Assembly (NCBI GenBank): GCA_964347035.1
Contig: CAYFXE010000003.1
Coordinates: 1 to 64,000, forward strand
DNA: 64,000 nucleotides
Reading direction: 5' to 3'
DNA from: CAYFXE01 sp964347035
GTDB lineage: Bacteria; Acidobacteriota; Aminicenantia; Aminicenantales; Aminicenantaceae
Below, piece by piece: positions 8,744-17,128 of this stretch. Numbering within the stretch: the stretch's first letter is position 1; every line of letters begins with the position of its first letter. The notes beneath the pieces were generated by a model that was not told the origin of the DNA, searched no databases, and saw nothing but the letters and a program-made list of their open reading frames with translations. Position numbers and translations under genes: made by a program.

Positions 8744-9700
8744 ATGATTCGTCCACCCAAATTTCGCAGATTTTTTCGACGGCAAAGATTCCCCTTCAAG
8801 TTTATCTACAGCGAAAATTACTGGATGGTCGACTTCGGGAATCACGTTTTTCCTGTAGAGAAGTATCGCCTCCTCTATGAACATCTTCTCCAGATGGGAG
8901 CAAAAAAAGACATTTTCGTCGAGCCTCAACCGGCCAGTGAGGAGGACCTTCGTCTCGTTCACACGGCGAAGTATCTGAAGAAATTGAAAATGGGAAATCT
9001 TTCTCAATCAGAAATCCTGACGATGGAGCTCCCTTATACTCTGGAACTTCTTGAGTTCGCTCTGTTTCATGTCGGGGGGACGATCACGGCTGCCGAGAAG
9101 TCGCTGGATGAGGGACTAGCTGTTCATATCGGAGGAGGATTTCATCACGCCTTTCCTGACCATGGAGAGGGCTTTTGTGTTGTTCATGACGTGGCCGTGG
9201 CTTTAGAGAAGTTGAGAAAGGAGAAAAGGATAAAGAAGGCGATGATTGTCGATTGTGATATCCATCAAGGAAACGGAACGGCATTCATTTTCTCAAAAAA
9301 AGATTATGCTTTTACTTTTTCCATCCACCAGATGGATATCTATCCAGCCACGAAACCTTCGAGCTCCTTGGACATAGGATTATGGTCCGGGGATGGTGAT
9401 GATGAATATCTTTCCTCTCTTCGTCCTCACTTTCCTCGAATTTATGAAGATTTCGAGCCCGATCTCGTTTTTTATCTTGCTGGAGCCGACCCGTATCAGG
9501 ATGATCAACTAGGAGGGCTGAATCTTACCCATGAAGGACTTGCTGAAAGAGACAGAATCATCATTAGGGAAGCTCGAAGACGTGATCTTCCGGTAGTGAT
9601 TCTGCTAGCCGGAGGTTATGCTCATGATGTTAAGGACACGGTGAATGTCCATTTGAACACGGTCAAAGTCGCCCAAAAATTACAGAAAAAATACTCATAA
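8744..9700 (+). CDS. Histone deacetylase family (AcuC/acetylpolyamine-type) zinc hydrolase
   Basis: A 318-aa arginase-fold amidohydrolase. Motifs are HIGGGFHHAFPDHGEGFC (catalytic His pair), AMIVDCDIHQGNGTA (zinc-binding Asp and His), AGADPYQDDQLGGL (third zinc Asp) and the terminal LLAGGYA. In bacteria such proteins deacetylate acetyl-lysine or polyamines; the substrate here cannot be read. An in-frame stop lies three codons before ATG 8744, so this start is forced unless a CTG is used. No Shine-Dalgarno is evident, and the first 20 residues are unusually rich in Arg/Phe. Confidence 0.9.
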   Translation: MIRPPKFRRFFRRQRFPFKFIYSENYWMVDFGNHVFPVEKYRLLYEHLLQMGAKKDIFVEPQPASEEDLRLVHTAKYLKKLKMGNLSQSEILTMELPYTLELLEFALFHVGGTITAAEKSLDEGLAVHIGGGFHHAFPDHGEGFCVVHDVAVALEKLRKEKRIKKAMIVDCDIHQGNGTAFIFSKKDYAFTFSIHQMDIYPATKPSSSLDIGLWSGDGDDEYLSSLRPHFPRIYEDFEPDLVFYLAGADPYQDDQLGGLNLTHEGLAERDRIIIREARRRDLPVVILLAGGYAHDVKDTVNVHLNTVKVAQKLQKKYS

Positions 9701-9729
9701 GATTCATCAGCGGTTCTTTGTTTCTTCAT

Positions 9730-10068
9730 CTATCCAACGGAGATATTCGGGAAGACCGTCGAGCACAGGAAGAGCGATGATTGCAGATCATTTATCGGTT
9801 CTTCGCGAGCCTTTTCAGGAATTTCGTAGGGATGAAGTGCCGTCAATTTCTCTTTGAGCTCTTCAAAAAGAGAAGCTTTGGTCTTGATGAAGAGGATGTA
9901 TTCCTGTTCACAGTACATTTCATCTTTCCAACGGTAATGGGAATAGGAAGCGCCGGTCATGGTTACACAGGCAGCCAGTTTTTCTTCAACCAGGATTTTG
10001 GCTATTTTCTGTCCCTGTTCTTTTTTGGGCACAGTGTTGAGTACCAAAATGTATTCCTTCAAGGCCAT
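9730..10068 (-). CDS. cutA: CutA divalent-cation tolerance protein, C terminus frameshifted
   Basis: A small trimeric PII-like protein family. As read it has 112 aa. It is a normal CutA up to HPYEIPE (YILVLNTVPKKEQGQKIAKI, LAACV, YRWKDEM, FIKTKASLFEELKEKL), then turns into an unrelated tail. The expected ending (IIALPVLDGLPEYLRWIDEE) is intact in another frame and would stop at 9707. The two parts are separated by a 32-base insertion, roughly 9782-9813, which is not a multiple of three. The gene therefore appears to have lost its last strand and helix. It could be a pseudogene or still fold partly. Confidence 0.85.
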   Translation of the reverse strand: MALKEYILVLNTVPKKEQGQKIAKILVEEKLAACVTMTGASYSHYRWKDEMYCEQEYILFIKTKASLFEELKEKLTALHPYEIPEKAREEPINDLQSSLFLCSTVFPNISVG

Positions 10069-10097
10069 TCTCCTCGAGTTTTTTGAATGGTTAGTGA

Positions 10098-11327
10098 TTA
10101 TTCTTGAAGAAAGACGTGAGCAAAGACCTTGGAGTCGCCTAACATGTTATCAACAATACAATATTCGTTCGGCTGATGGGCTGTCTCATCCACTTTGGCC
10201 CAACAGGCTGCTTCAAAATTGGCATTTCGGAATAGAGCGGCCACGGTTCCTCCCCCGATTCCTACGGCCTGACCTTCTTTCTTGTAAACGGCTTTGATCG
10301 CTTTTTTCAGGGCCTGGACAACGGCAGCATCGGCCGGAGTGGGAGGTGCAGCCGGAGCTTTTTGTTCTTCTTCGATTGTGATTTTCACTTTAAATTTTTT
10401 TTCTATTTTTTGGCTCATTTTTTGAATCTTTTCTTCGACTTCCTCGACAGTATATTTGGGCAAGATCCGGCTGTCCAGGTAAAAAATATCTTCTCCGGGT
10501 ATGGTGTTCACATTGGGGACATTAGGCTCTTTCTTCGTTGGCTCAAAAGTTGAGATTGGAGGTTCGAACAGAGGATCCTTCTCCGGGAACAGTTTATAAA
10601 GTTTGTTGAGTTCTGTGACGAGAAAAGAGGCTGCTCGGAAGGAGTTTATGCCTTTTTCAGGTGTGGAGCCGTGAGCTTGTTTGCCTAAAGTCTCGAACTT
10701 AAGCCAGAGTAAGCTCTTCTCGGCAACCTCGATCATCGTGCCGTCTTCATTGCCGGCATCTGGAACGATGATCAGGTCCTGTTGGCGGAAAGCATCCGAT
10801 TGAGCGAGAACATAGTCTATGCCTTTTTCGCTTCCTGTCTCTTCATCAGCTACGAGCGCAATACCAATATCGTACTGGGGAGCGATTCCCTCCTCATCGA
10901 AGGCTTTAAGGGCAAAAATGGAGGCCACCATGTCCTGCTGGTTATCCTCTGTGCCCCGACCGAAGACTTTTCCTTCTTTGACCCAGGCTTTGAAGGGGTC
11001 TCCGTTCCACAGGGATAACTCGCCTGGCGGGACGATATCCATATGGGTCATCACCCAGATGGTTCGGGAGGAATTTTTCCCCTTGTATCGAGCAAGAATA
11101 TTGGGGCGGTAATTGGATGGAGCATCCATATCGGGCGCTTTGATCACATCGATCTTGTCAAATCCAATGTTCTTCAAGACATCGAGTAAAAAATCAGCCT
11201 TTTTGGCTTCTCCTTCGCCTCCGCTTGTTGGAGCAATAGCAGGGATGGAACAGAGTTTTATCTGCATATCGATCATTTCATCTTGGAAAGAGTCGATGCG
11301 CTTGACGATATTATTGAAATCCCTCAT
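10098..11327 (-). CDS. M20 family metallopeptidase (ArgE/DapE/dipeptidase type)
   Basis: A 409-aa zinc hydrolase. The metal sites are visible: THMDIVPPGE (His-x-Asp), FGRGTEDNQQDM, VADEETGSEKGIDYV (Glu-Glu) and VPDAGNEDG. A dimerisation lid lies between about residues 190 and 310, and the C terminus carries a metal-binding His in ETAHQPNEY. ATG 11327 has AGGAGA eight bases upstream; a longer reading to 11408 has an unlikely N terminus. Substrate is probably a peptide or N-acyl amino acid, consistent with other peptide-degrading genes here. It is divergent from the glycosyltransferase cluster. Confidence 0.92.
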   Translation of the reverse strand: MRDFNNIVKRIDSFQDEMIDMQIKLCSIPAIAPTSGGEGEAKKADFLLDVLKNIGFDKIDVIKAPDMDAPSNYRPNILARYKGKNSSRTIWVMTHMDIVPPGELSLWNGDPFKAWVKEGKVFGRGTEDNQQDMVASIFALKAFDEEGIAPQYDIGIALVADEETGSEKGIDYVLAQSDAFRQQDLIIVPDAGNEDGTMIEVAEKSLLWLKFETLGKQAHGSTPEKGINSFRAASFLVTELNKLYKLFPEKDPLFEPPISTFEPTKKEPNVPNVNTIPGEDIFYLDSRILPKYTVEEVEEKIQKMSQKIEKKFKVKITIEEEQKAPAAPPTPADAAVVQALKKAIKAVYKKEGQAVGIGGGTVAALFRNANFEAACWAKVDETAHQPNEYCIVDNMLGDSKVFAHVFLQE

Positions 11328-11473
11328 CTTATATCTCCTCTTCGGAAAAATCATATCATCGCCCTGTTTAAGAAGCAAGTCCTTCGGAACTTTATTTATT
11401 TCATACATTTGGAGGGGTGAATCACAGGGTGCTTTCTTGACTTTTATGGGTGGAGAGAATACATTACCTCACG

Positions 11474-12607
11474 ATGCGCATCGGTTATGATGTCCGTCCC
11501 TTCCTGAAAGAAGAAACTGGAGTCGGAGTCTATTTCAAGAACATGATCCAATTGCTTCCTCGAATAGATCGAGTCAATCAGTATTACCTGTTTTCCTCAT
11601 CTTGGAAAGACCGTATTTCCTGCCAAAAGATTCCGTCATTCGAGGTTGTTCATTTTCGGGACTTTCGGATACCCGTTAAGGCCATCAATTTTCTGTGGTC
11701 AAAGTTAAACTGGCCTCTTTTGGACACGTTTTTCAGAACCGAGTTGGATCTGACCCATTCTCCGACACCTCTAATCGTCCCCACGAAAGGAAGAACGATC
11801 GTCACGGTTTATGATCTCTTTTTTATGGATTTTCCCGAATTGGCCGACAACCAGGCGAGAAGAGATTTCTTCCGAAAAGCCGAGACATCCTTTCGGAAAG
11901 CCGATGGGATCATCACTATTTCTAAGTTCACCAAGAACGAGCTTCTGGAGAAGTTCACCGTCGAGGAGAGCAAGGTGCGTGTTGTTTACCTGGGGATTGA
12001 CCATGGTGCCTGGGATGATATCTCCGCCTCAGGCGTTGAAGAGATTCGGGCTAAATATGGACTCCCATCCACCTTTCTTCTTTTCGTGGGTGCCATCGAA
12101 CCTAGAAAAAACCTTCTGCGGTTGATCAAGGCTCTCACCATGATTCACAAGGAATACGAATCCATCTCTCTTGTCATGGTCGGTCGCAGAGGACAAGAAC
12201 TGAAAAAACTCACTGACGAGATTGAGCGTCAATCGCTGCAATCTTGGGTAAAGATGTTGGGCTATGTCCCGGAATCAGATCTAAAGTATCTTTATCGATT
12301 GGCTTCGTTGTTGGTTTTCCCTTCTCTCTGTGAAGGTTTTGGGCTTCCTGTGCTGGAAGCCATGACCAGCGGTTTGCCCGTAGTCACCTCTCGAAGCTCA
12401 GCTCTTCCTGAAATTGCTGAGCATGCGGCCCTGTATTTTGATCCTGAGAATCCGGCTGAGATGGCAGAGAAAATCCTCCAGGCTTTACAGGATAAGAAAT
12501 TGTACGAGAATTTGAGAGATAAGGGATTAAAGCGGGCGAATGCCTTTCAATGGGAAAAGACAGCCGCTGAAACGTTGAATTTCTACGAAGAGGTCGCCGG
12601 GCGATGA
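11474..12607 (+). CDS. Glycosyltransferase family 4 (first of EPS cluster)
   Basis: A retaining GT-B glycosyltransferase. The N terminus MRIGYDVRPFLKEETGVGVY is the classic GT4 start with the Gly-rich acceptor loop. VGAIEPRKNLLRLIKAL opens the nucleotide-sugar domain, and FPSLCEGFGLPVLEAMTSG is the donor-binding E-x7-E motif. ATG 11474 fits the family better than GTG 11450, though neither has a strong Shine-Dalgarno. It overlaps the next glycosyltransferase by four bases. Sugar and linkage cannot be read; the role is probably assembly of a surface polysaccharide repeat unit. Confidence 0.93.
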   Translation: MRIGYDVRPFLKEETGVGVYFKNMIQLLPRIDRVNQYYLFSSSWKDRISCQKIPSFEVVHFRDFRIPVKAINFLWSKLNWPLLDTFFRTELDLTHSPTPLIVPTKGRTIVTVYDLFFMDFPELADNQARRDFFRKAETSFRKADGIITISKFTKNELLEKFTVEESKVRVVYLGIDHGAWDDISASGVEEIRAKYGLPSTFLLFVGAIEPRKNLLRLIKALTMIHKEYESISLVMVGRRGQELKKLTDEIERQSLQSWVKMLGYVPESDLKYLYRLASLLVFPSLCEGFGLPVLEAMTSGLPVVTSRSSALPEIAEHAALYFDPENPAEMAEKILQALQDKKLYENLRDKGLKRANAFQWEKTAAETLNFYEEVAGR

Positions 12608-13773
12608 AACAGGACATCCTGTTTGTCTCCCACTCGGCTGAGCTTTATGGAGCAGAGCGCATGCTTCTTCAGGTCTTGAAAGGGATCGATAAGGCGAAGT
12701 TTAATCCCTACCTCATCCTACCGGCCCATGGACCTTTTGAGGAAGAGTCCAAAAGACTGAACATCCCCACAGTGATTATTCCATTCAAGTGGTGGATCAC
12801 GGAGAAGTCGCAGGTTTGGAAGCAGCCCTTTGCCTGGATTTGGAACTTCAAGAGTGTTTTCGGCATCATCAACACCATCCGCCGGTGGAAAATCTCCCTT
12901 GTGTTCAGTAACTCCTCCGTCGCTTTCAGCGGAGCTTTGGCCGCCAGAGTGGTCAAAATCCCTCATGTTTGGTCTGTACATGAAATCTTGAACGGAAAAG
13001 AGTCGCTGGTCTGCTTCCTGCTTGGAAACCGAACCATCGTCAGGTGGATTTCGCGCTTATCAACAAGGGTTATTGTTAATTCTTCAGCCACCCGGAGGGC
13101 CTTTGCCCATGACAAAAAAGTGCGTCTCATTTATAACGGCTTGGATACAAGACATTTGGATGTTCCATCGATGGGAGTGCTTAGAGAGTCGCTCGGGCTG
13201 GAAGAACAGGACATAGTTCTCGGAGTCGTCGGTAAGATTTATAGGGGAAAAGGCCAAAGAGAGGTAATCCTGGCTTTGGATAGCTTGCGCCGAAGTCATC
13301 CTCGACTCAGACTGCTTATTGTCGGAGAAATCAAGGATCAGACATATTATCATGAGTTAAGAAAAATCGTTGATGAACGAGACTTGGGTGACCATGTCTA
13401 TTTCACAGGGTACAGACAGGATGTCTTCAATCTTTTGCATCTGATGGATGTGCTTGTTATCGCTTCGACGGTAGATTCTTTTGGCCTTGTGGCCTTGGAG
13501 TCCATGGCGGTGGGAACACCGGTTTTAGCCGTGGCCGAGGGAGGATTACTAGAGATTATAACCCACGGCCAGAACGGTTTTCTTCTGGAATCCTCCGAGC
13601 CAGAGAAGATCGCCGAGGGTGTGGAAGGTGTCCTTCAGAATCCCTCAAGGCTGGCTGAGATTCGAGAACAGGGCCTGCGAACAGTCAAAGATAAGTTTAC
13701 ATCGGCAAAACACATCAAGAAAACAGAAGATGTGATAGACGAATGTTTCGAGCAAGAACGAGAAGATGGCTGA
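12604..13773 (+). CDS. Glycosyltransferase family 4
   Basis: A 389-aa GT-B enzyme. VSHSAELYGAERMLLQVLKG is the N-terminal acceptor-side loop, VVGKIYRGKGQREVILAL starts the donor domain, and STVDSFGLVALESMAVGTPV is the E-x7-E donor site. It starts four bases inside the previous gene and ends eight bases inside the next, so translation is coupled. Acts on the cytoplasmic face on an undecaprenyl-linked acceptor by analogy with similar clusters; the specific sugar is unknown. Confidence 0.93.
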   Translation: MKQDILFVSHSAELYGAERMLLQVLKGIDKAKFNPYLILPAHGPFEEESKRLNIPTVIIPFKWWITEKSQVWKQPFAWIWNFKSVFGIINTIRRWKISLVFSNSSVAFSGALAARVVKIPHVWSVHEILNGKESLVCFLLGNRTIVRWISRLSTRVIVNSSATRRAFAHDKKVRLIYNGLDTRHLDVPSMGVLRESLGLEEQDIVLGVVGKIYRGKGQREVILALDSLRRSHPRLRLLIVGEIKDQTYYHELRKIVDERDLGDHVYFTGYRQDVFNLLHLMDVLVIASTVDSFGLVALESMAVGTPVLAVAEGGLLEIITHGQNGFLLESSEPEKIAEGVEGVLQNPSRLAEIREQGLRTVKDKFTSAKHIKKTEDVIDECFEQEREDG

Positions 13774-14647
13774 AGTTACAATCATCATTGTCAATCATAA
13801 CAACCGTGTTCATCTCGAGAGCTGTCTCTCTTCGCTCCAGGAAGGTTTAACCCATATAGACTGCACGCTTCTTGTAGTGGATAACAACTCTTCGGACGGA
13901 AGCCAAGATTTGATCCGGCGTCGTTTTCCCGATGTCAAGCTCATCAGCAATCGGGAAAATCTAGGATTTGCCCTGGCCAACAACCAGGCCATTGAGCAGA
14001 GTCGAACAGACTTTTACTTCTTCTTGAATCCGGACACCATACCTTCAACCGAGGCCTTGAGCACGATGCTAGATGAGATCAAAAGCCGTCCAAGGGTGAG
14101 TGCTGTCGGACCTGCTCTGCTCAAGGGAGAGAATCGCTACCAGATTTCCTTCGGAAGAAGTGTGAATTTCGGGTCACAGATTATCCAAAAATGTTTTCTC
14201 AATCCCTACTACAAGATTAGACTCAAGCACGGCCTAGACAAAAAAGAGGTGGGCTGGCTCAGCGGTGCCTGCCTACTTGTCCGAAGAGATGCCCTGGAGA
14301 GAGTGGGCCTTTTTGACGAGAAGTTCTTTCTGTACTTCGAGGATATAGACCTTTGCTTGAGAATAAAGAGAAGCAGACAAAAATTGATATACCTTCCCAG
14401 AGCCAGGATATTCCATAAAGGTGGAACAAGCACTTCGCTTGATAAAATGTCTAGTCGTTTTGAATACCGCAAAAGCCAACTCTATTTCTACAAAAAACAC
14501 AATTCAAGGATTTCCCTTCAACTGCTTCGGCTCTACCTTGCTCTAAACTATTTTTTCCTTTTTCTCTTCGGAAAGAAGAATCAAAAAGAGGAATACAGAA
14601 AATTCTTCAGATTAATAAAAAATTATTCTTTTAAGGAAAGCAGTTGA
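13766..14647 (+). CDS. Glycosyltransferase family 2 (WbbL/rhamnosyltransferase-like)
   Basis: A 293-aa inverting GT-A enzyme. IIIVNHNNRVHLESCLSSL is the first strand, VVDNNSSDGSQDL is the nucleotide loop, FFLNPDT is the metal-binding region, and GWLSGACLLVRRDALERVG with FFLYFEDIDLCLR is the acceptor/catalytic part typical of WbbL-type rhamnosyltransferases. The C terminus ends in a hydrophobic, Phe-rich membrane-contacting stretch. Overlaps neighbours by eight and four bases. Rhamnose transfer is a family guess. Confidence 0.92.
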   Translation: MAEVTIIIVNHNNRVHLESCLSSLQEGLTHIDCTLLVVDNNSSDGSQDLIRRRFPDVKLISNRENLGFALANNQAIEQSRTDFYFFLNPDTIPSTEALSTMLDEIKSRPRVSAVGPALLKGENRYQISFGRSVNFGSQIIQKCFLNPYYKIRLKHGLDKKEVGWLSGACLLVRRDALERVGLFDEKFFLYFEDIDLCLRIKRSRQKLIYLPRARIFHKGGTSTSLDKMSSRFEYRKSQLYFYKKHNSRISLQLLRLYLALNYFFLFLFGKKNQKEEYRKFFRLIKNYSFKESS

Positions 14648-15798
14648 GGAAAAGAATCAGAGTCTTAGAGATTGTAGATAAGCCGTTCATGGGGGGAGGG
14701 CAGATTCATCTCCTCAGCTTAGCTCAGGGTCTGGATAGAGATAAATTCGATGTTTCTGTCTGCCCCCAAGAAGGAGGAGCCCTAGCTGATGAATTGAGAA
14801 CACAGAGGATAAAGCATTTTCCTATTCCTTTCCAAAAAAGAAAATGGAGACAGAATATACAAGGAATCGCTTCTGTATTAAAGACACAAAAGACTGAGAT
14901 CATTCATACTCATGGGGGAGTGGCTGGTCTCTACGGCCGTTGGGCAGCCCGGAAGTGCCGAACACCCATCATCGTCCATACTCTCCACGGCATCCATTAT
15001 CTCCACTACCGCAATTCACTTTTGAAGCGAGTTTATATTTTCCTGGAAAGATACTTTTCTCGTTTCACTGATGCTCTGGTCTTTGTGTCTGATGCGGACA
15101 GAAAAGCGGGCCAAAAGTATAAATTGTCCTCTGAGGAGAGAATGGTTGTCTTGAAGAACGGAGTCAATTTTTCAGAATATCGAGGGATGGAAGGGCTCGA
15201 AAGACAGGCAAAGATCAAGGAATTGGGGCTTGAAGGGTTTCAGCCGATCGTGGGTTGTGTGGCCCGTCTTCATCGACAGAAGGGATTGATTTATCTTGTG
15301 AGGGCCGCCAGGAAAATTTCTCAGGTTTTTCCTGATGTATGCATCCTTATCGTAGGGGATGGTCCATTGAGGAGAAAGCTAGAGACGGAAGCTCGTCGAT
15401 TAGGCTTGGAAAATCAATTGTGGTTCAAGGGAGAGAGGAGAGACATTCCCCAACTCCTTTCTGTGTTCGATGTCTTCGTGCTGTCATCCTTATGGGAAGG
15501 ACTTCCGTACGCGTTGATGGAGGCAGCCGCTTTGGCCAAGCCTGTCGTGGCCACGGATGTGGATGGGGTCCGAGAGATCGTCAGGTCCGGAGAGACGGGT
15601 CTGCTTGTTCCTCCGAGAAATCCTCAGGGTTTGGCGCAAGCGGTCATCACTCTTCTCCAGGATAGAGATTATGCCTCGGAACTGGGGAGGAATTTAAAAC
15701 AGGATGTTACCAGCCGATACACACTTTCCAAAATGTTGGCCGAGATGGAATCTCTCTACCTGAGATTATATCAAGAGATAGAGACTCCCGAAAGATAA
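14644..15798 (+). CDS. Glycosyltransferase family 4
   Basis: A 384-aa GT-B enzyme starting with TTG inside the previous stop (TTGA overlap). The N terminus RVLEIVDKPFMGGGQIHLLS, the middle VVLKNGVNFSEY and VGCVARLHRQKGLIYLVRAA, and the donor motif SSLWEGLPYALMEAAALAKP place it in GT4. A hairpin repeat begins four bases after the stop and may end this part of the transcript. Specificity unknown. Confidence 0.92.
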   Translation: MRKRIRVLEIVDKPFMGGGQIHLLSLAQGLDRDKFDVSVCPQEGGALADELRTQRIKHFPIPFQKRKWRQNIQGIASVLKTQKTEIIHTHGGVAGLYGRWAARKCRTPIIVHTLHGIHYLHYRNSLLKRVYIFLERYFSRFTDALVFVSDADRKAGQKYKLSSEERMVVLKNGVNFSEYRGMEGLERQAKIKELGLEGFQPIVGCVARLHRQKGLIYLVRAARKISQVFPDVCILIVGDGPLRRKLETEARRLGLENQLWFKGERRDIPQLLSVFDVFVLSSLWEGLPYALMEAAALAKPVVATDVDGVREIVRSGETGLLVPPRNPQGLAQAVITLLQDRDYASELGRNLKQDVTSRYTLSKMLAEMESLYLRLYQEIETPER

Positions 15799-15802
15799 TT
15801 AT

Positions 15803-15940
15803 GGGGTCGCGTCTCAACATTTGACATTTAAAAAAAGCAGGTTTTCTATTCTTTTTTCTGCTAAGAGATTTTTTTTTACGATCAAATTTAAAACAACTAT
15901 CGATAAAACTAAGAAATGTCAAATGTTGAGACGCGACCCC
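15803..15940. repeat. Hairpin repeat, family 3 (GGGGTCGCG...CGCGACCCC)
   Basis: A 138-bp element with perfect 27-bp inverted arms (15803-15829 and 15914-15940) around an 84-base AT-rich centre with an eight-base T run. The arms begin GGGGTCGCGTCTCAACATTT. It differs in sequence from families 1 and 2 but shares the GGGGTC/GACCCC ends. It sits between two glycosyltransferase genes and probably interrupts transcription there. It looks like a non-autonomous mobile hairpin. Confidence 0.85.
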
Positions 15941-16019
15941 CTTTTTACTTGGGAAACGCTGCGCATCCTGCTTCTGACGCGATTGACAATTCTCAGAGCC
16001 CCTTTTATAATTTTCCCCA

Positions 16020-17126
16020 ATGGAAAAAGCTAAAGTTGCTCTTGTTCATGATTGGCTCACCGGACAGCGGGGGGGAGAGAAAGTGCTGGAGGTGTTCGCA
16101 GAGATCTTTCCTGAGGCCCCCATTTATACCCTATTTCATTTCCCAGGAACGCAAGTCCCCGAGATCGAGAAGAGACAGATAGTCACAAGTTTTCTTCAAA
16201 AATGCCCATTCGTAAAAGCCAAATATCGATCCTACCTCCCTCTATTTCCTTTGGCCGCTGAACTCTTCGACCTACAGGGTTTTGATTATCTTATCTCCAG
16301 CTCACACTGCGTGGCCAAGGGTGGTATCCCTCGTCCCGATTCACTCCACGTGTGCTATGTTCATTCCCCCATGCGTTATGTTTGGAATCACTATTTTTCC
16401 TATTTTGCCCCGCAGAGGTTGAATTTTTTGGGTCGTATCCTGGTTCCTCCTATCATTCATCGTCTCAGGATGTGGGATGAATCGTCCTCCCACAGGGTGG
16501 ATTATTTTGTTGCCAACTCGAAGACAGTGGCCCGGAGGATCCAGAGATATTACAGGCGTGAAGCCGAGGTCATTCATCCCCCCGTGGATACACAGTTTTT
16601 CCAGCCGTCTTCAGACCAGGGCGATTACTATCTCGTCGTTTCTGCCTTGGTCCCTTATAAAAAAATTGATCTGGCCATCGCTGCCTTCAATCGGAGAGGA
16701 GATTCCCTCAAGATCGTTGGTCAAGGCCCGGAATACAAGAAGATGAAGAAAATGGCCAGCCCAAATATTGAATTCCTGGGATCCCTCAGGGCCGATGATC
16801 TCTTGTCTATTTATCAGAGAGCGAAAGCCATGATTTTGCCAGGAGAGGAGGATTTTGGCATCACCTCGTTGGAATCCCAATCCTGCGGTGTGCCAGTCAT
16901 TGCCTACGGCCTGGGGGGATCAACAGAGACGGTTGTTGCAGGGAAAACGGGCCTTTTTTTCCGAGAGCTGACGGTGGAGAGTCTTCTAGATGTTCTTGAC
17001 AAATTCCAAGGCATGGAATTTAATAAGGTCAACATACGAGAGAATGCCTTGAACTTTTCCAGGGACAAGTTCAAAGCAAAGATGACAGCATATTTTCGCC
17101 AGAAATGGGAAGAGCATAACAACTAA
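16020..17126 (+). CDS. Glycosyltransferase family 4 (mannosyltransferase-like)
   Basis: A 368-aa GT-B protein of the subgroup opening with ALVHDWLTGQRGGEKVLEVF. It shows CYVHSPMRYVWNHY in the N-terminal domain, a variant donor domain start VVSALVPYKKIDLAIAAFNR, and the donor motif LPGEEDFGITSLESQSCGVP. Members close to this type transfer mannose or related sugars during exopolysaccharide assembly. The next gene follows after two bases. A hairpin repeat lies 80 bases upstream, so this gene may have its own promoter. Confidence 0.92.
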   Translation: MEKAKVALVHDWLTGQRGGEKVLEVFAEIFPEAPIYTLFHFPGTQVPEIEKRQIVTSFLQKCPFVKAKYRSYLPLFPLAAELFDLQGFDYLISSSHCVAKGGIPRPDSLHVCYVHSPMRYVWNHYFSYFAPQRLNFLGRILVPPIIHRLRMWDESSSHRVDYFVANSKTVARRIQRYYRREAEVIHPPVDTQFFQPSSDQGDYYLVVSALVPYKKIDLAIAAFNRRGDSLKIVGQGPEYKKMKKMASPNIEFLGSLRADDLLSIYQRAKAMILPGEEDFGITSLESQSCGVPVIAYGLGGSTETVVAGKTGLFFRELTVESLLDVLDKFQGMEFNKVNIRENALNFSRDKFKAKMTAYFRQKWEEHNN

Positions 17127-17128
17127 CC

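Noticed and set aside
8536..8880. A 114-codon plus-strand frame before the HDAC-like gene
   Set aside because: Very AT-rich spacer read as Phe/Leu/Ile, overlapping the true gene in another frame.
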